Part shown: positions 21,918 through 30,864 of the stretch, piece after piece | How the letters are laid out: each line of letters begins with the position of its first letter | How positions within the stretch are numbered: the stretch's first letter is position 1 | NCBI GenBank assembly: GCA_002238765.1 | Contig: MPMZ01000036.1 | Location: 1 to 32,180, forward strand | Direction: 5' to 3' | Length of the DNA stretch: 32,180 nt | Source: Nitrospira sp. bin75 | Lineage (GTDB): Bacteria; Nitrospirota; Nitrospiria; Nitrospirales; UBA8639 | Notes under the pieces: generated by a model | What the model was told of the DNA's origin: nothing | The model's database searches: none | Seen by the model: the letters and a program-made list of their open reading frames with translations, nothing else | Program-made: the position numbers and the translations under genes

Positions 21918-24761
21918 ATGCGTAACAAGAAGTACGTCTATTCCTTTGGGGACGGCAAAGCCGAAGGCACCGGCGCCATGAAGGCGTTGCTCGGCGGCAA
22001 AGGCGCCGGCCTCGCGGAAATGACCAACTTGAAGATTTCGGTCCCTCCGGGCTTTACCATCACGACCGACGCCTGCCTCGAATATTTCAAAGCCAAAAAA
22101 CACTACCCGGCCGGCATGTGGGACCAGACCCTGAAAGGGCTGAAGCGGGTGGAGCGGTTGATGAACGCGGGGTTTGGTGACCCCCGTAACCCGTTGTTGG
22201 TGTCCGTGCGGTCCGGCGCGCGCGCGTCCATGCCCGGGATGATGGATACGGTGTTGAACCTCGGCTTGAACTCGAAGACCGTCGCGGGCTTGGCCGACAG
22301 GACGAACAATGCCCGCTTTGCCATGGATTCGTATCGCCGGTTCATCACGATGTTCAGTTCCGTGGTGATGGACGTGCCTCGTGAAAAATTCGACGAGGTC
22401 CTGGAACTCACAAAGCGGGAGGTCGGGGCCGTGACGGATACCGACCTGTCCGCGAAAGCCCTCCGCGAGTTGGTCGCCGCGTATCAACGCCTCGTGCAGC
22501 AGGAAACCGGACGGGCGTTTCCCGAGGATCCAATCGAGCAGCTCGACATGGCCGTCCGGGCGGTTTTTGCGTCCTGGTTCGGTGAGCGGGCGGTGACCTA
22601 TCGAAGGATCTACGGCATTCCGAATGCTTGGGGGACCGCGGTCAACGTCGTGGCCATGGTGTTCGGCAACATGGGCGAGACCAGCGGGACCGGCGTCATG
22701 TTTTCCCGCAACCCTTCCACGGGCGAGCGCGCGATCTTCGGGGAATGCCTCTTGAATGCCCAGGGCGAAGACGTGGTGGCCGGGCTTCGCACGCCCCTTT
22801 CCGTGTCCGCTCTGAAGGATAAATTGCCCGCCGCCTATCAAACCCTCATGACGACCCAAAAGACTCTGGAGAAACATTATCGTGACATGCAGGACATGGA
22901 GTTCACGATTCAGGAAGGCAAGCTCTATATGCTGCAAACCCGGGCCGGCAAGCGAACGGGGATTGCCGCGGTGCGGGTTGCCGTGGATATGGTCAAAGAA
23001 CGGCTGATCGATAAACAGGAAGCCGTGCGCCGGGTCGAACCGGAACAGTTGTCGCAGTACCTGTATCCCATTTTTGAACAAGCCGAGGAAAAAAAGTTTC
23101 AACCGATCGGGAAGGGTCTGCCGGCCGGGCCGGGCGCCGCGTGCGGGAAGATTGCCCTGACCCCGGATCATGCCGTGGCCCTCAGGGCGCGGGGAGAAAA
23201 AGCCGTGCTGGTTCGCAAAGAAACCAGCCCGGATGACATTCACGGTATGCACGCCGCGGAAGGCTTCCTGACTGCCACGGGAGGGATGACTTCTCATGCG
23301 GCGGTGGTGGCCCGGCAGATGGGCAAGGTGTGTGTCGCCGGGTGTGAAGACGTGGAAGTCTTCGAGGAGGAGGCCAAGGTTCGCATCGGGCCCTCGGTCT
23401 TCAAGGAAGAGGATTATATTTCCATCAACGGCTTTTCCGGTTATGTCTACGGCGGGATGTTGTCCGTGGTGGATTCGGAAGTGATCCAGGTGCTCCAGGG
23501 CACTCGTGCGGCTGGGCAGTCTGACAAGATCCGTTATTTCTTCACCATCCTGAAGTGGGCGGATGAGATCCGGCGTCTCAACGTTCGGGCCAATGCCGAT
23601 GACCCGGGGCAGGCCAGAATCGCGCGCGGGTTCGGGGCGGAAGGCATCGGTCTCTGTCGAACGGAACACATGTTCTTTTCCGATGACCGTGCGCCGATCA
23701 TGCAGGCAATGATCCTGGCTTCGACCCGAAAGGACCGCGAACAGTATCTGGAGCAACTGCTTCCCCTGCAGAAGAAAGATTTCATCGGGCTCTACCGGGA
23801 AATGAAAGGGTACCCGGTCACCATCCGGCTGTTGGATCCGCCCTTGCACGAGTTTTTGCCGAAACGCGAACAACTCATGGTCGAAATCGCCAGGGCCGAA
23901 GCCGCGAACGCGAATTCGCCGGACATCGAGGAAAAGCGCAAAATGCTGGCACGGGTTGAAGAGTTGCATGAATTCAATCCCATGCTCGGACTCCGGGGCT
24001 GCCGCCTGGGCATTACCATGCCTGAAATCACGCGCATGCAGGTGCGGGCGATCATGGAAGCAGCTTGCGAGGTGGCCAGGGAAGGGAAGAAGATCGTGCC
24101 GGAAATCATGATCCCCCTGGTGGGCATGGCCTCGGAAATGAAGGCGCAAAAAGCCCTGATCAAAGAGGTTGCCGACGAAACCATGCAACGTTACGGGAAG
24201 CGCTTGACGTATCTGGTCGGCACCATGATCGAGTTGCCGCGGGCCGCAGTCACGGCCGGGCAGATCGCCGAAGACGCCGAGTTCTTTTCGTTCGGGACGA
24301 ATGATCTGACCCAGACCACGTATGGGTTTTCCAGGGACGATGCCTCCAAGTTTACGGGTTTTTACCGTGACCACGACCTGTTGGCGTTCGATCCGTTTGC
24401 CGTCCTCGACCGGGAAGGGGTGGGCGCGGTCATGCGGCTGGCTATGCGTGAAGGGCGGGCCACCCGTCCCGACATCAAGCTTGGGATTTGCGGGGAACAC
24501 GGCGGGGAACCCAGTTCCGTTGAGTTTTGCCATGACCTCGGTCTCGACTACGTGAGCTGTTCTCCGTATCGCGTGGCCATCGCCCGGTTGGCCGCGGCCC
24601 AGGCCGCGTTGAATGTCGAAGGTGAACAACCTGCGGCCAAGCCGAAACCCAAAGCGGTGAAGGCGCCGGCCAAGTCACGTTCCCGTCGCGTGAGTGCCGC
24701 CACGTCTCCATCCAAGTCGAAAACCCGAGGGCGGTCACGCACAACCCGATCCCGCCGGTGA
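21918..24761 (+). CDS. ppdK: Pyruvate, phosphate dikinase, with an extra basic C-terminal tail
   Basis: PPDK interconverts ATP + phosphate + pyruvate and AMP + PPi + phosphoenolpyruvate, supporting gluconeogenic flux or PPi-driven glycolysis. All three parts are present. The N-terminal nucleotide-binding domain has LLGGKGAGLAEMTNL, RSGARASMPGMMDTVLNLGL and GTGVMFSRNPSTGERAIFGE. The swivelling domain has phosphohistidine H460 in GGMTSHAAVVARQMGKVCVAG. The C-terminal pyruvate/PEP barrel has EGIGLCRTEHMFF, FFSFGTNDLTQTTYGFSRDD and C858 in GICGEHGGEPSSVEFC. The ATG at 21918 follows AAAGGGGAG; an upstream in-frame start at 21891 is less likely. After the normal end (near ARLAAAQAAL) about 45 additional residues rich in Lys, Arg, Ala, Pro and Ser follow, which is unusual for PPDK. 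The stop overlaps the ribD start (GTGA). Confidence 0.97.
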   Translation: MRNKKYVYSFGDGKAEGTGAMKALLGGKGAGLAEMTNLKISVPPGFTITTDACLEYFKAKKHYPAGMWDQTLKGLKRVERLMNAGFGDPRNPLLVSVRSGARASMPGMMDTVLNLGLNSKTVAGLADRTNNARFAMDSYRRFITMFSSVVMDVPREKFDEVLELTKREVGAVTDTDLSAKALRELVAAYQRLVQQETGRAFPEDPIEQLDMAVRAVFASWFGERAVTYRRIYGIPNAWGTAVNVVAMVFGNMGETSGTGVMFSRNPSTGERAIFGECLLNAQGEDVVAGLRTPLSVSALKDKLPAAYQTLMTTQKTLEKHYRDMQDMEFTIQEGKLYMLQTRAGKRTGIAAVRVAVDMVKERLIDKQEAVRRVEPEQLSQYLYPIFEQAEEKKFQPIGKGLPAGPGAACGKIALTPDHAVALRARGEKAVLVRKETSPDDIHGMHAAEGFLTATGGMTSHAAVVARQMGKVCVAGCEDVEVFEEEAKVRIGPSVFKEEDYISINGFSGYVYGGMLSVVDSEVIQVLQGTRAAGQSDKIRYFFTILKWADEIRRLNVRANADDPGQARIARGFGAEGIGLCRTEHMFFSDDRAPIMQAMILASTRKDREQYLEQLLPLQKKDFIGLYREMKGYPVTIRLLDPPLHEFLPKREQLMVEIARAEAANANSPDIEEKRKMLARVEELHEFNPMLGLRGCRLGITMPEITRMQVRAIMEAACEVAREGKKIVPEIMIPLVGMASEMKAQKALIKEVADETMQRYGKRLTYLVGTMIELPRAAVTAGQIAEDAEFFSFGTNDLTQTTYGFSRDDASKFTGFYRDHDLLAFDPFAVLDREGVGAVMRLAMREGRATRPDIKLGICGEHGGEPSSVEFCHDLGLDYVSCSPYRVAIARLAAAQAALNVEGEQPAAKPKPKAVKAPAKSRSRRVSAATSPSKSKTRGRSRTTRSRR

Positions 24762-26051
24762 ACGACGTCGAGCAAGACGTCCTTTTCATGAGACAGGCCC
24801 TCAGGCTTGCGGCTCGCGGCCGTAGGACGGTTCGACCGAACCCCATGGTCGGTGCCGTGATCGTGGCGGACGGCGCGGTCGTCGGGGCCGGTTATCACCG
24901 GCGGGCCGGTGGCCCCCACGCGGAAATCGTCGCGTTACGACAGGCCCGGACCCGGTCACGCGGCGCGACCCTCTATACCACCCTCGAACCCTGTTGCCAT
25001 ACGAATAAGCGTACCCCGCCCTGCGTGCCGGCGATTCTGGCGTCTGGCGTTCGTCGCATCGTTCTGGCGATGCGCGATCCCAATGTCCAAGTGGCGGGGC
25101 GCGGGATCCGGCAACTCCGGCGGGGGGGGGCGGCCCGGGGGGGCGGGGGGCCCCGGAAGGGAGCGGGTTCGTCGCATCGTTCTGGCGATGCGCGATCCCA
25201 ATGTCCAAGTGGCGGGTCGCGGTATCCGGCAACTCCGGCGGGCGGGGCTGTCCGTGGACGTCGGGTGCCTCGGTAAGGAAGCGGCTCAGCTCAATGAAGT
25301 CTATCTGCATTGGATGAAAACCAAACGGCCATTCGTCGTGCTCAAGGCAGCGATGACGCTGGACGGCAAGATTGCCACGGCGTCCGGTGAATCGCAGTGG
25401 ATCACGGGAGCAAAGGCGAGGGCGCACGTCCATCAATTGAGGAGCCAGGTCGATGTCATTGCCGTGGGAGTGGAGACGGTTCTGAAAGACGACCCGCAAT
25501 TGACGGTCAGGCTTTCCGGGGGGCAGCGGTCTGCAACCGGCGTCCGTCAACCGGTGCGGCTGATCGTCGACAGTCGTCTGCGGACTCCGTACAAGGCGCG
25601 CGTGCTTCAGGGCATCGAACAGGCCCCTACGGTCATTGCCACCACGAAACTGGCTGGTCCCCGGAAAGTTGAACGGTTACGAAAGATGGGTGTACAGGTT
25701 CTGGTGTTGCCTCGAAAAGGAAACCGTGTCTCTCTCGACAAGTGTCTGCAAGCCCTTGGGAACATGGGGATCGTCAGTATGCTTCTTGAAGGAGGGAGTG
25801 AGTTGAACGCCGCTTTTTTGCGTGCCGGTCTGGTGAACCGGGTGGCTCTATACGTGGCTCCGTCCTTGTTGGGTGGACAACTGACCAAAGGCCTGTTGGG
25901 AGGTCCTTCGCCCGGACGCTTGGCTGAAATCCTACCGGTGTCCAATCTTCAGGTTCAAACTTTGGGCGAGGATATGCTTGTCACGGGAAACGTTGTATCC
26001 CTCCCCTTTGTAAGTGGGCGCATTTCCGAAGAGGGAATGCGGGTGGGGTAG
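24758..26051 (+). pseudogene. ribD: Riboflavin biosynthesis deaminase/reductase RibD, frame broken by a 118-bp duplication
   Basis: RibD converts the GTP-cyclohydrolase product to the ribitylamino-uracil in two steps. The deaminase domain has RPNPMVGAVIVADG, GGPHAEIVAL and TTLEPCCHTNKRTPPC, with zinc ligands His and two Cys. The reductase domain has VVLKAAMTLDGKIATASGES, QWITGAKARAHVHQLRSQVD and LLEGGSELNAAFL. Between them 25049-25166 is duplicated at 25167-25284, and 118 nt shifts the frame. Removing one copy restores a continuous protein of about 391 aa. The first copy degrades into G/C runs, so this is probably an assembly fault and the gene intact. The GTG start at 24758 overlaps the ppdK stop. 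The last ~18 residues (VSLPFVSGRISEEGMRVG) come from a dispersed repeat beyond the usual end near MLVTGNV. Confidence 0.9.
25049..25284 (+). repeat. 118-bp perfect-length tandem duplication inside ribD, probable assembly artefact
   Basis: Copies occupy 25049-25166 and 25167-25284 and align without gaps. They are identical for about the first 50 nt. After that the first copy shows more and more substitutions, nearly all to G or C (for example CGGGTCGCGGTATCC becomes CGGGGCGCGGGATCC), ending in long G runs. Rising one-way substitution toward one end is what a low-quality read end would give, not what mutation would give. Confidence 0.85.
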
Positions 26052-26156
26052 ATTCGATCGGCCATGGGGCACGAAGTTGCGCCGTCCTATTCGCAGACTC
26101 TACCTCCCAACTTTTCCCTCTTCGGAAAAAGTTCCCGTCCTTACAAAGGAGGGGAA
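25998..26156 (-). repeat. Composite repeat overlapping the ribD 3' end
   Basis: 25998-26090 is the reverse complement of the MITE interior (about 17377-17460), with shared stretches CCCTCCCCTTTGTAAGTGGG and GAGGGAATGCGGGTGGGGTAG. A second half ends in TCCTTACAAAGGAGGGG (26138-26156). The ribD stop lies inside it. The repeat fills most of the ribD-elbB gap. Confidence 0.7.
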
Positions 26157-26172
26157 TCAAATCGATTGTCAG

Positions 26173-26201
26173 TTGAGACATTTCATCATTGTCTATGCAA
26201 T
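26173..26201 (+). promoter_or_regulatory. Candidate promoter of elbB
   Basis: TTGAGA (26173-26178) and TGCAAT (26196-26201) are 17 nt apart and end 19 nt before the elbB ATG. The position is good, the hexamers only moderate. Confidence 0.35.
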
Positions 26202-26220
26202 AGCATTCAGGGAGGGTGTC

Positions 26221-26874
26221 ATGAAGAAAGTTGCTGTCATTCTGTCGGGCTGCGGGTTTTTGGATGGAGCGGAGATCACCGAAGCGATCAGTACGCTGGT
26301 GGCGATCGGGCAACAGGGTGCGGACTATAAGTGTTTCGCGCCGAATAAGGACGCGTCTGAGACGAACCACCTGACGCAAGAGGCAACCGGTCAAACGAGA
26401 AACGTGATGCAGGAGGCGGCCCGGATCGCGCGTGGGGATATTCAGCCTCTGGAGGAACTCAAGGCGCAGGATTTCGATGCCCTGGCGTTTCCCGGCGGGT
26501 ATGGGGCTGCGCTTCATTTGTGCGATTTTGCGCAAAAGGGGAGCGGGGGACAGATTGATCCGCAAGTCCTGCGTATCGTGAAAGAATTTCACGAGAGCCG
26601 GAAACCCATTGCCGCGATTTGTATTGCCCCGGCCATCATGGCCCTGGCGTTTGGCGAGCAAGGGGTGAACGTCACGATCGGCGAGGATCAGGGCACGGCT
26701 TCGGAGGTTGAAAAGACCGGGGCCAAGCACACCAATTGCGCGGTCGAGAAGTTCGTGGTTGACTCTTCAAATAAGGTGATCACGACTCCGGCGTATATGT
26801 ACGGAACGGCCAAGCCGCACCAGATCTTCGAAGGCGTGAGCGGCGCCATCGCCGAATTGATGAAGATGGCGTAG
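26221..26874 (+). CDS. elbB: ElbB-type DJ-1/PfpI superfamily protein (glyoxalase-like)
   Basis: This 217 aa cytoplasmic protein belongs to the class I glutamine-amidotransferase-like superfamily. It starts KKVAVILSGCGFLDGAEITE, has FDALAFPGGYGAALHLCDFA and the nucleophile-elbow region PIAAICIAPAIMALAF with C134, and ends with TTPAYMYGTAKPHQIFEGVS. ElbB was named for a suggested isoprenoid-biosynthesis role in E. coli; glyoxalase activity has also been reported for the family. The exact role here is not determined. GGAGG lies 8 nt before the ATG. It is separated from ribD by repeat sequence and probably has its own promoter. The next gene is convergent. Confidence 0.93.
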   Translation: MKKVAVILSGCGFLDGAEITEAISTLVAIGQQGADYKCFAPNKDASETNHLTQEATGQTRNVMQEAARIARGDIQPLEELKAQDFDALAFPGGYGAALHLCDFAQKGSGGQIDPQVLRIVKEFHESRKPIAAICIAPAIMALAFGEQGVNVTIGEDQGTASEVEKTGAKHTNCAVEKFVVDSSNKVITTPAYMYGTAKPHQIFEGVSGAIAELMKMA

Positions 26875-26888
26875 GGGGTCGGTGCGTT

Positions 26889-27164
26889 CTACTTTGCCAA
26901 TGCCTTATGCTTCGGCGGAGGGGCCGGCACGCCGGTGAGCATACCGAGAGCACTGAGGTCCTCATCAATATCCGGCCAGTGGACCCCTTGTCCTGTTCCG
27001 ATAATTTCGAAGTGCTGACGTTGCGCCGGGGTCGCATTGGATAAACGCCACGACCACGCCAGCGGGACGCTGACAGTGCGGCCATCTGCGAGATGAGCAA
27101 TAATGAGGTCTTCAGTCACCTCCACCGTCATAATCCGTGGATCGTTACTCGCTACAATGCTCAT
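26889..27164 (-). CDS. DUF2442 domain protein, orphan
   Basis: This 91 aa protein has the compact DUF2442 sequence: MTVEVTEDLIIAHLADGRTV, SVPLAWSWRLSNATPAQRQH and EIIGTGQGVHWPDIDEDLS. The family is commonly encoded directly after a DUF4160 protein in a toxin-antitoxin-like pair. Here no DUF4160 gene is present; the upstream neighbour is the 3' end of the 984 aa gene, 35 nt away. I chose the ATG at 27164 because an excellent AAGGAGG lies 7 nt before it. Earlier starts (27203) would overlap the upstream gene. The gene ends 14 nt from the convergent elbB stop. A short Pro/Lys tail (PAPPPKHKALAK) follows the domain. Confidence 0.88.
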   Translation of the reverse strand: MSIVASNDPRIMTVEVTEDLIIAHLADGRTVSVPLAWSWRLSNATPAQRQHFEIIGTGQGVHWPDIDEDLSALGMLTGVPAPPPKHKALAK

Positions 27165-27199
27165 GCCACGCCTCCTTGATATATTCTTGTACATCGTTG

Positions 27200-30154
27200 T
27201 CAATCTTCCATATCCAAAAACTCAAATCGACCATCACGGAGCAGGTTCTCACGGGCGCGTTCGGCGTTCTGACGCACGCCCTCGTCGCTGCTTTCAAGAC
27301 CCGCTTTCAAGATAGTGCGCGCCCTGGCGGTTTCAACAATGTATATCTTGTGCTTTAGAGCACAATCGGTAAATTTGGCAAAGCATTCGACCACCTTTGC
27401 AGTGTGATCTACAAGCATTCTAACTAATGGATCTAATCCCCTATCGTTACCCGAGGGTGCTAAGTTTTTCGATATGCAGACATCCAAGACCTTGGAATAG
27501 GCTTTCAACCGCCATTCAGCATCCAGGCATTCGGCTTCCAACCAGAATGAAAAATTCTGTAGTTCCGTCGCCTCTCCAACTTCAAACCGCCAATCGAAGA
27601 ACTCTATAATCTTTTTATGCAAAGCATCATCAAGAGTTTCGCCGCTGTTCCGTAACCATTTGCCGACATCGTCGAACAAACTAGCCCAGTAGATTCGATT
27701 GTCATCTGTGTTCTGGTAATATCGGTCAAGCAGGCTTTTTTCTCCGTTGAGTGGGTACACTCCCGACAAATAATAGGTGAACAGGTGTCGTCCGAGAATC
27801 TCAATCGGCTTTTCGCCAAAGCTTTCTTGATCTTTGAATTTGCCCAGATGTTCCAACGCAAAATCGAAATCATCGCGAAGAATATTGAATATTTGCTTGA
27901 ACGGGCGGTTAGAGCAGACGAAGCCCTTGAATGCCTCTATCCATGCAGGCCATTTACCTTGTGGGAAAAAGTCTGATTTGTGCTCGGTTGCCCACGTCTC
28001 ATCAAGACTGAAAATGTCTCCGTAGTGCCTTCCCAGGATTGCGTGTTCAGGCAGTGATAAAGAATATTCCGTTTCGGAGGCGAAGCGTTTTTCAAGAATC
28101 GTCGTTACTATGGCAACGTCGGTCGTTTGGTCATATCTCCGCAACCAGAGACCGAAATTGACGAGACTACGTAGCGCGCGGCTTCTTGTATTGCTAAAAG
28201 TCTCTGTGAGTTGGTCGTCGTGGTGCGAAAGGACCGGCTTATTCCGATCCAGTCTCCAATCAAATTGTGTACATAGTATTTCCAAAAGCTTGGCTAGTTG
28301 CCTCTGCGCAGAACTTGGTACGTCTTTTTCTATACAGACGCCTACAAAGTCCCCCACTGCCCGCCGTGAGCTATGCCAATAGGGGTGCTCCCGGGACTCG
28401 TCGCTGAGTCCTGTGCCATCTTCCGGGTCTTGGTCCTGGTGCGAAAGTACCCATTCGCAAAACATTAGCCATTCGTTGAGTTTGTCGAAGTTTTTCGCCT
28501 GTACACGTTGTTTCATTTCATCGACCATAGCCCGGATGTAAATGGGCCGTTCGATCTGTTCTCGATTGTCTAGCCAAAATCTGAGTCTGTTCGCATCCGG
28601 GATGATTGATTTACTGAAAACGCTTTGGAACGCTTCTGCAAGGGCTGCGATATTGATCTCTGCCAACCAGTCATCTTTATCGTGATGTTCTTCCTGCCAT
28701 TCGTTGATGTAGGTGAGGAGTTCTTCGTCGATGAGGGTTGCCAGCTCCTCAGGAGATCTTGGACTATTTTGGGTCACGTATCCGCTTTGTGCTCTGATGA
28801 CTGAATAGTCGTTATCGGAAATTTGGTCGTTGGCTTCAATTTCCAATTCTTGGAAGTACGCCGAGAATTCGCCAAATAGTACAGAAACAAAGGGTTTGAA
28901 CTGTATCCTGTGGAAATACCGCTGACGTTGTATGAATAGCTCTTCGGTGAATTGATCGCCCATCGACTCACGGTAATTTGTCTTCGACGGGCCGCTACGG
29001 ATGGCATTGAAAATTCGTGTACGCTCTTCTCCCGTGAGCAACTCCGTGCCAAAGTGTTCACAAGCGATCCGTATCATTTGCTGAAATTCGTAAGGGTATT
29101 TCCATCGAGCGTAATCTTCATGTGCCAGGATCAACGCCCTGATCCAGGGCTTGGTTTGCTTGTTTGGGTGCAGGGCGTAAAGGTGCTGGCGAAGGCGTCT
29201 GAAAACCTTCCAACGCTGCTTGCATAGAACTTTATCCAACTGCGTGATAGATCCAGAGGATTTTTGGTAAACCTCCTCGCATGCAAAAATCAGGGTATGA
29301 ATAAGTGCTGTCTTGGCGTCATGGTAATCGCTATCTTGTTCATCGAGCCGAGGCCACCAAATTTCAGATGCGTCTTCGTCTTTGCCCTTGGCAAGTTCAT
29401 CCTGGTCCTTGTGCAAACGAATCATATCAGCCATAGCGTCAATAAGGATGCAGGCAACTTTGAGTGGTTCCTTTTCAATCAGCGGACGGACACCTTTCTC
29501 TAATACGTTCACATATTTCCATGCATCGAATCGTGGAACAGGTTTCAGCGGTCGAGGCAAATTGAACCCCTCTTTAAAATAGTCATCGCTTGTCTTCTGT
29601 GACGTTGTCAGGTCATCCGGGTTCACCTTCCGTCGCGCTTGTTTGTATTCTGACTGAGGGTCAGGCACAAACTTGACGAGTATCTGTAAAAGCTCCAAAG
29701 CAGCCTGTATTTGATTCTCTGCTGTCCAATGGGCTAACAAATCTGCGTATCTATCTGCGTACCACTGGTACTCTATGCCGGTATATTCAAGTATCTTGGG
29801 CTTAAGTTTCGTGGATTGTTTGCCGTGGAGTCTCAGTGCAATATCCAGAATGTCATCGTAGACCTTTGGGTTATCGACTTCTGGAAGCTGGGACACGATT
29901 TCAATGACTTCATCCGGCGCATGATCGGACATGTTCTTAAGGTATTGAAGTTCTGGCCAAACCGATAATTGTATATAACCGTCAGGCAAATGTCTGATTC
30001 CCGGCGGAGATTGAAAATAGCCCCGCCCAGCCAACGGCTGAATCCACAGGGGATTTTTCAGCCGAGAGAAGAAATACTGGCGGTCAGTTTCCTTCTTTAC
30101 TGACGCCAGGGCCTTCTCTATCATTTCATCCGTTGGTTTCTTCCAGGATTTCAT
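27200..30154 (-). CDS. Large unrecognised protein of a putative new defence-like cassette
   Basis: I do not recognise this 984 aa protein. It has no signal peptide or membrane span and no Walker, nuclease or HTH motif that I can find. It is rich in Trp, Asp, Glu and Arg and appears almost wholly helical, with amphipathic segments about 30-40 residues apart, as in an alpha-solenoid scaffold. Examples are ILEYTGIEYQWYADRYADLL, WIRALILAHEDYARWKYPYE and EHPYWHSSRRAVGDFVGVCI. AAAGGG precedes the ATG, and the first 29 nt overlap the 3' end of the upstream 222-237 aa gene, so the two are translationally linked. The base composition is clearly more AT-rich than in the neighbouring housekeeping genes, suggesting transfer. 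A large helical sensor or scaffold working with the small partner is an inference only. Confidence 0.85.
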   Translation of the reverse strand: MKSWKKPTDEMIEKALASVKKETDRQYFFSRLKNPLWIQPLAGRGYFQSPPGIRHLPDGYIQLSVWPELQYLKNMSDHAPDEVIEIVSQLPEVDNPKVYDDILDIALRLHGKQSTKLKPKILEYTGIEYQWYADRYADLLAHWTAENQIQAALELLQILVKFVPDPQSEYKQARRKVNPDDLTTSQKTSDDYFKEGFNLPRPLKPVPRFDAWKYVNVLEKGVRPLIEKEPLKVACILIDAMADMIRLHKDQDELAKGKDEDASEIWWPRLDEQDSDYHDAKTALIHTLIFACEEVYQKSSGSITQLDKVLCKQRWKVFRRLRQHLYALHPNKQTKPWIRALILAHEDYARWKYPYEFQQMIRIACEHFGTELLTGEERTRIFNAIRSGPSKTNYRESMGDQFTEELFIQRQRYFHRIQFKPFVSVLFGEFSAYFQELEIEANDQISDNDYSVIRAQSGYVTQNSPRSPEELATLIDEELLTYINEWQEEHHDKDDWLAEINIAALAEAFQSVFSKSIIPDANRLRFWLDNREQIERPIYIRAMVDEMKQRVQAKNFDKLNEWLMFCEWVLSHQDQDPEDGTGLSDESREHPYWHSSRRAVGDFVGVCIEKDVPSSAQRQLAKLLEILCTQFDWRLDRNKPVLSHHDDQLTETFSNTRSRALRSLVNFGLWLRRYDQTTDVAIVTTILEKRFASETEYSLSLPEHAILGRHYGDIFSLDETWATEHKSDFFPQGKWPAWIEAFKGFVCSNRPFKQIFNILRDDFDFALEHLGKFKDQESFGEKPIEILGRHLFTYYLSGVYPLNGEKSLLDRYYQNTDDNRIYWASLFDDVGKWLRNSGETLDDALHKKIIEFFDWRFEVGEATELQNFSFWLEAECLDAEWRLKAYSKVLDVCISKNLAPSGNDRGLDPLVRMLVDHTAKVVECFAKFTDCALKHKIYIVETARARTILKAGLESSDEGVRQNAERARENLLRDGRFEFLDMED

Positions 30155-30794
30155 GGATACCCTTTATTCGTCCAAATTCGCTGCTTGCAGCCACATATAG
30201 TAAACCATCCAGCATCTGAAAATGTTTTGTAACTTTAGATGGCGCATCCTCATCAAATGTTTTCTCTCGTAGATGGGCGTAGGCCAGGAACCATTTTTTC
30301 GCTGCCTTCCATTCCTTTAAAAAATTGTGGGGTATTCTTTCTTTGTCTTCGTAGGCTAAAAAGGTTGCAAAAAACAGATTGTCAGCCTCCGAGCTTCTGA
30401 GCCGGCCTCTATTGTGCTCTTCAATCAGGCTTTTTACCTTTTGGCAGGTTTCATAGGGGATTAAATGTCCGTTTTCAGCAGTGTCTATGCTATTAAAGCC
30501 TTCTGCTCCCCATTCTGTTTTCCACTCGTTTTGCAATTCATCCAGGAGTTGTGGATAGTGAACTCTGCCAGATTGAACGTTGGAAACCGTTGCAGCAAGG
30601 CGGTTCATTAAGTCTCTTCCCGCATGTGCTACAAATGTAATATAACCTGGCGGTTTTTCATTTAGTAGATGTAAGGCTCCCTTGTACATTTCAGCAAAGA
30701 TGGGAAGCTGAAGCTTGTCGTTTAGCCAATCAAAGACGTTTTGTTGTTCATTCGTGAGCATCATGCCGGTGTAAATGCCTTTTAAGAACGACAT
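30126..30794 (-). CDS. Unrecognised protein, partner of the 984 aa gene
   Basis: The product is about 222 aa from the ATG at 30794; a TTG at 30839 would give 237 aa, and an ATG pair at 30764/30761 a shorter form. No member of a named family is recognised. It is soluble and helical. The segment KPPGYITFVAHAGRDLMNRL resembles the loose hydrophobic-AH-xxRE/D pattern that recurs in helical proteins of defence loci, but the HEPN Rx4-6H motif is not clearly present. Other notable stretches are NLFFATFLAYEDKERIPHNF and WKAAKKWFLAYAHLREKTFD. Its end overlaps the 984 aa gene by 29 nt; the DUF1016 gene lies just upstream in the same direction. It is probably the first intact member of a two- or three-gene cassette. 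The start choice is uncertain. Confidence 0.75.
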   Translation of the reverse strand: MSFLKGIYTGMMLTNEQQNVFDWLNDKLQLPIFAEMYKGALHLLNEKPPGYITFVAHAGRDLMNRLAATVSNVQSGRVHYPQLLDELQNEWKTEWGAEGFNSIDTAENGHLIPYETCQKVKSLIEEHNRGRLRSSEADNLFFATFLAYEDKERIPHNFLKEWKAAKKWFLAYAHLREKTFDEDAPSKVTKHFQMLDGLLYVAASSEFGRIKGIHEILEETNG

Positions 30795-30864
30795 CTTTTT
30801 TACAGCCAAGTCAGATCTTACTGCCCCGAGTTCCTCCAACGTTGCGCCAGCAATTCGTCAGTCG

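Noticed and set aside
21912-24629. Very long open frame (905 codons) antisense to ppdK
   Set aside because: Long antisense frames are expected opposite GC-rich genes. The peptide is His/Arg/Pro-rich without family features, while the sense strand is a complete, well-conserved PPDK.
24909-26051. Separate plus-strand gene starting at 24909
   Set aside because: Its first 85 residues are an out-of-frame reading of the RibD deaminase domain; it becomes RibD reductase only after the 118-bp duplication, so it is the second half of ribD.
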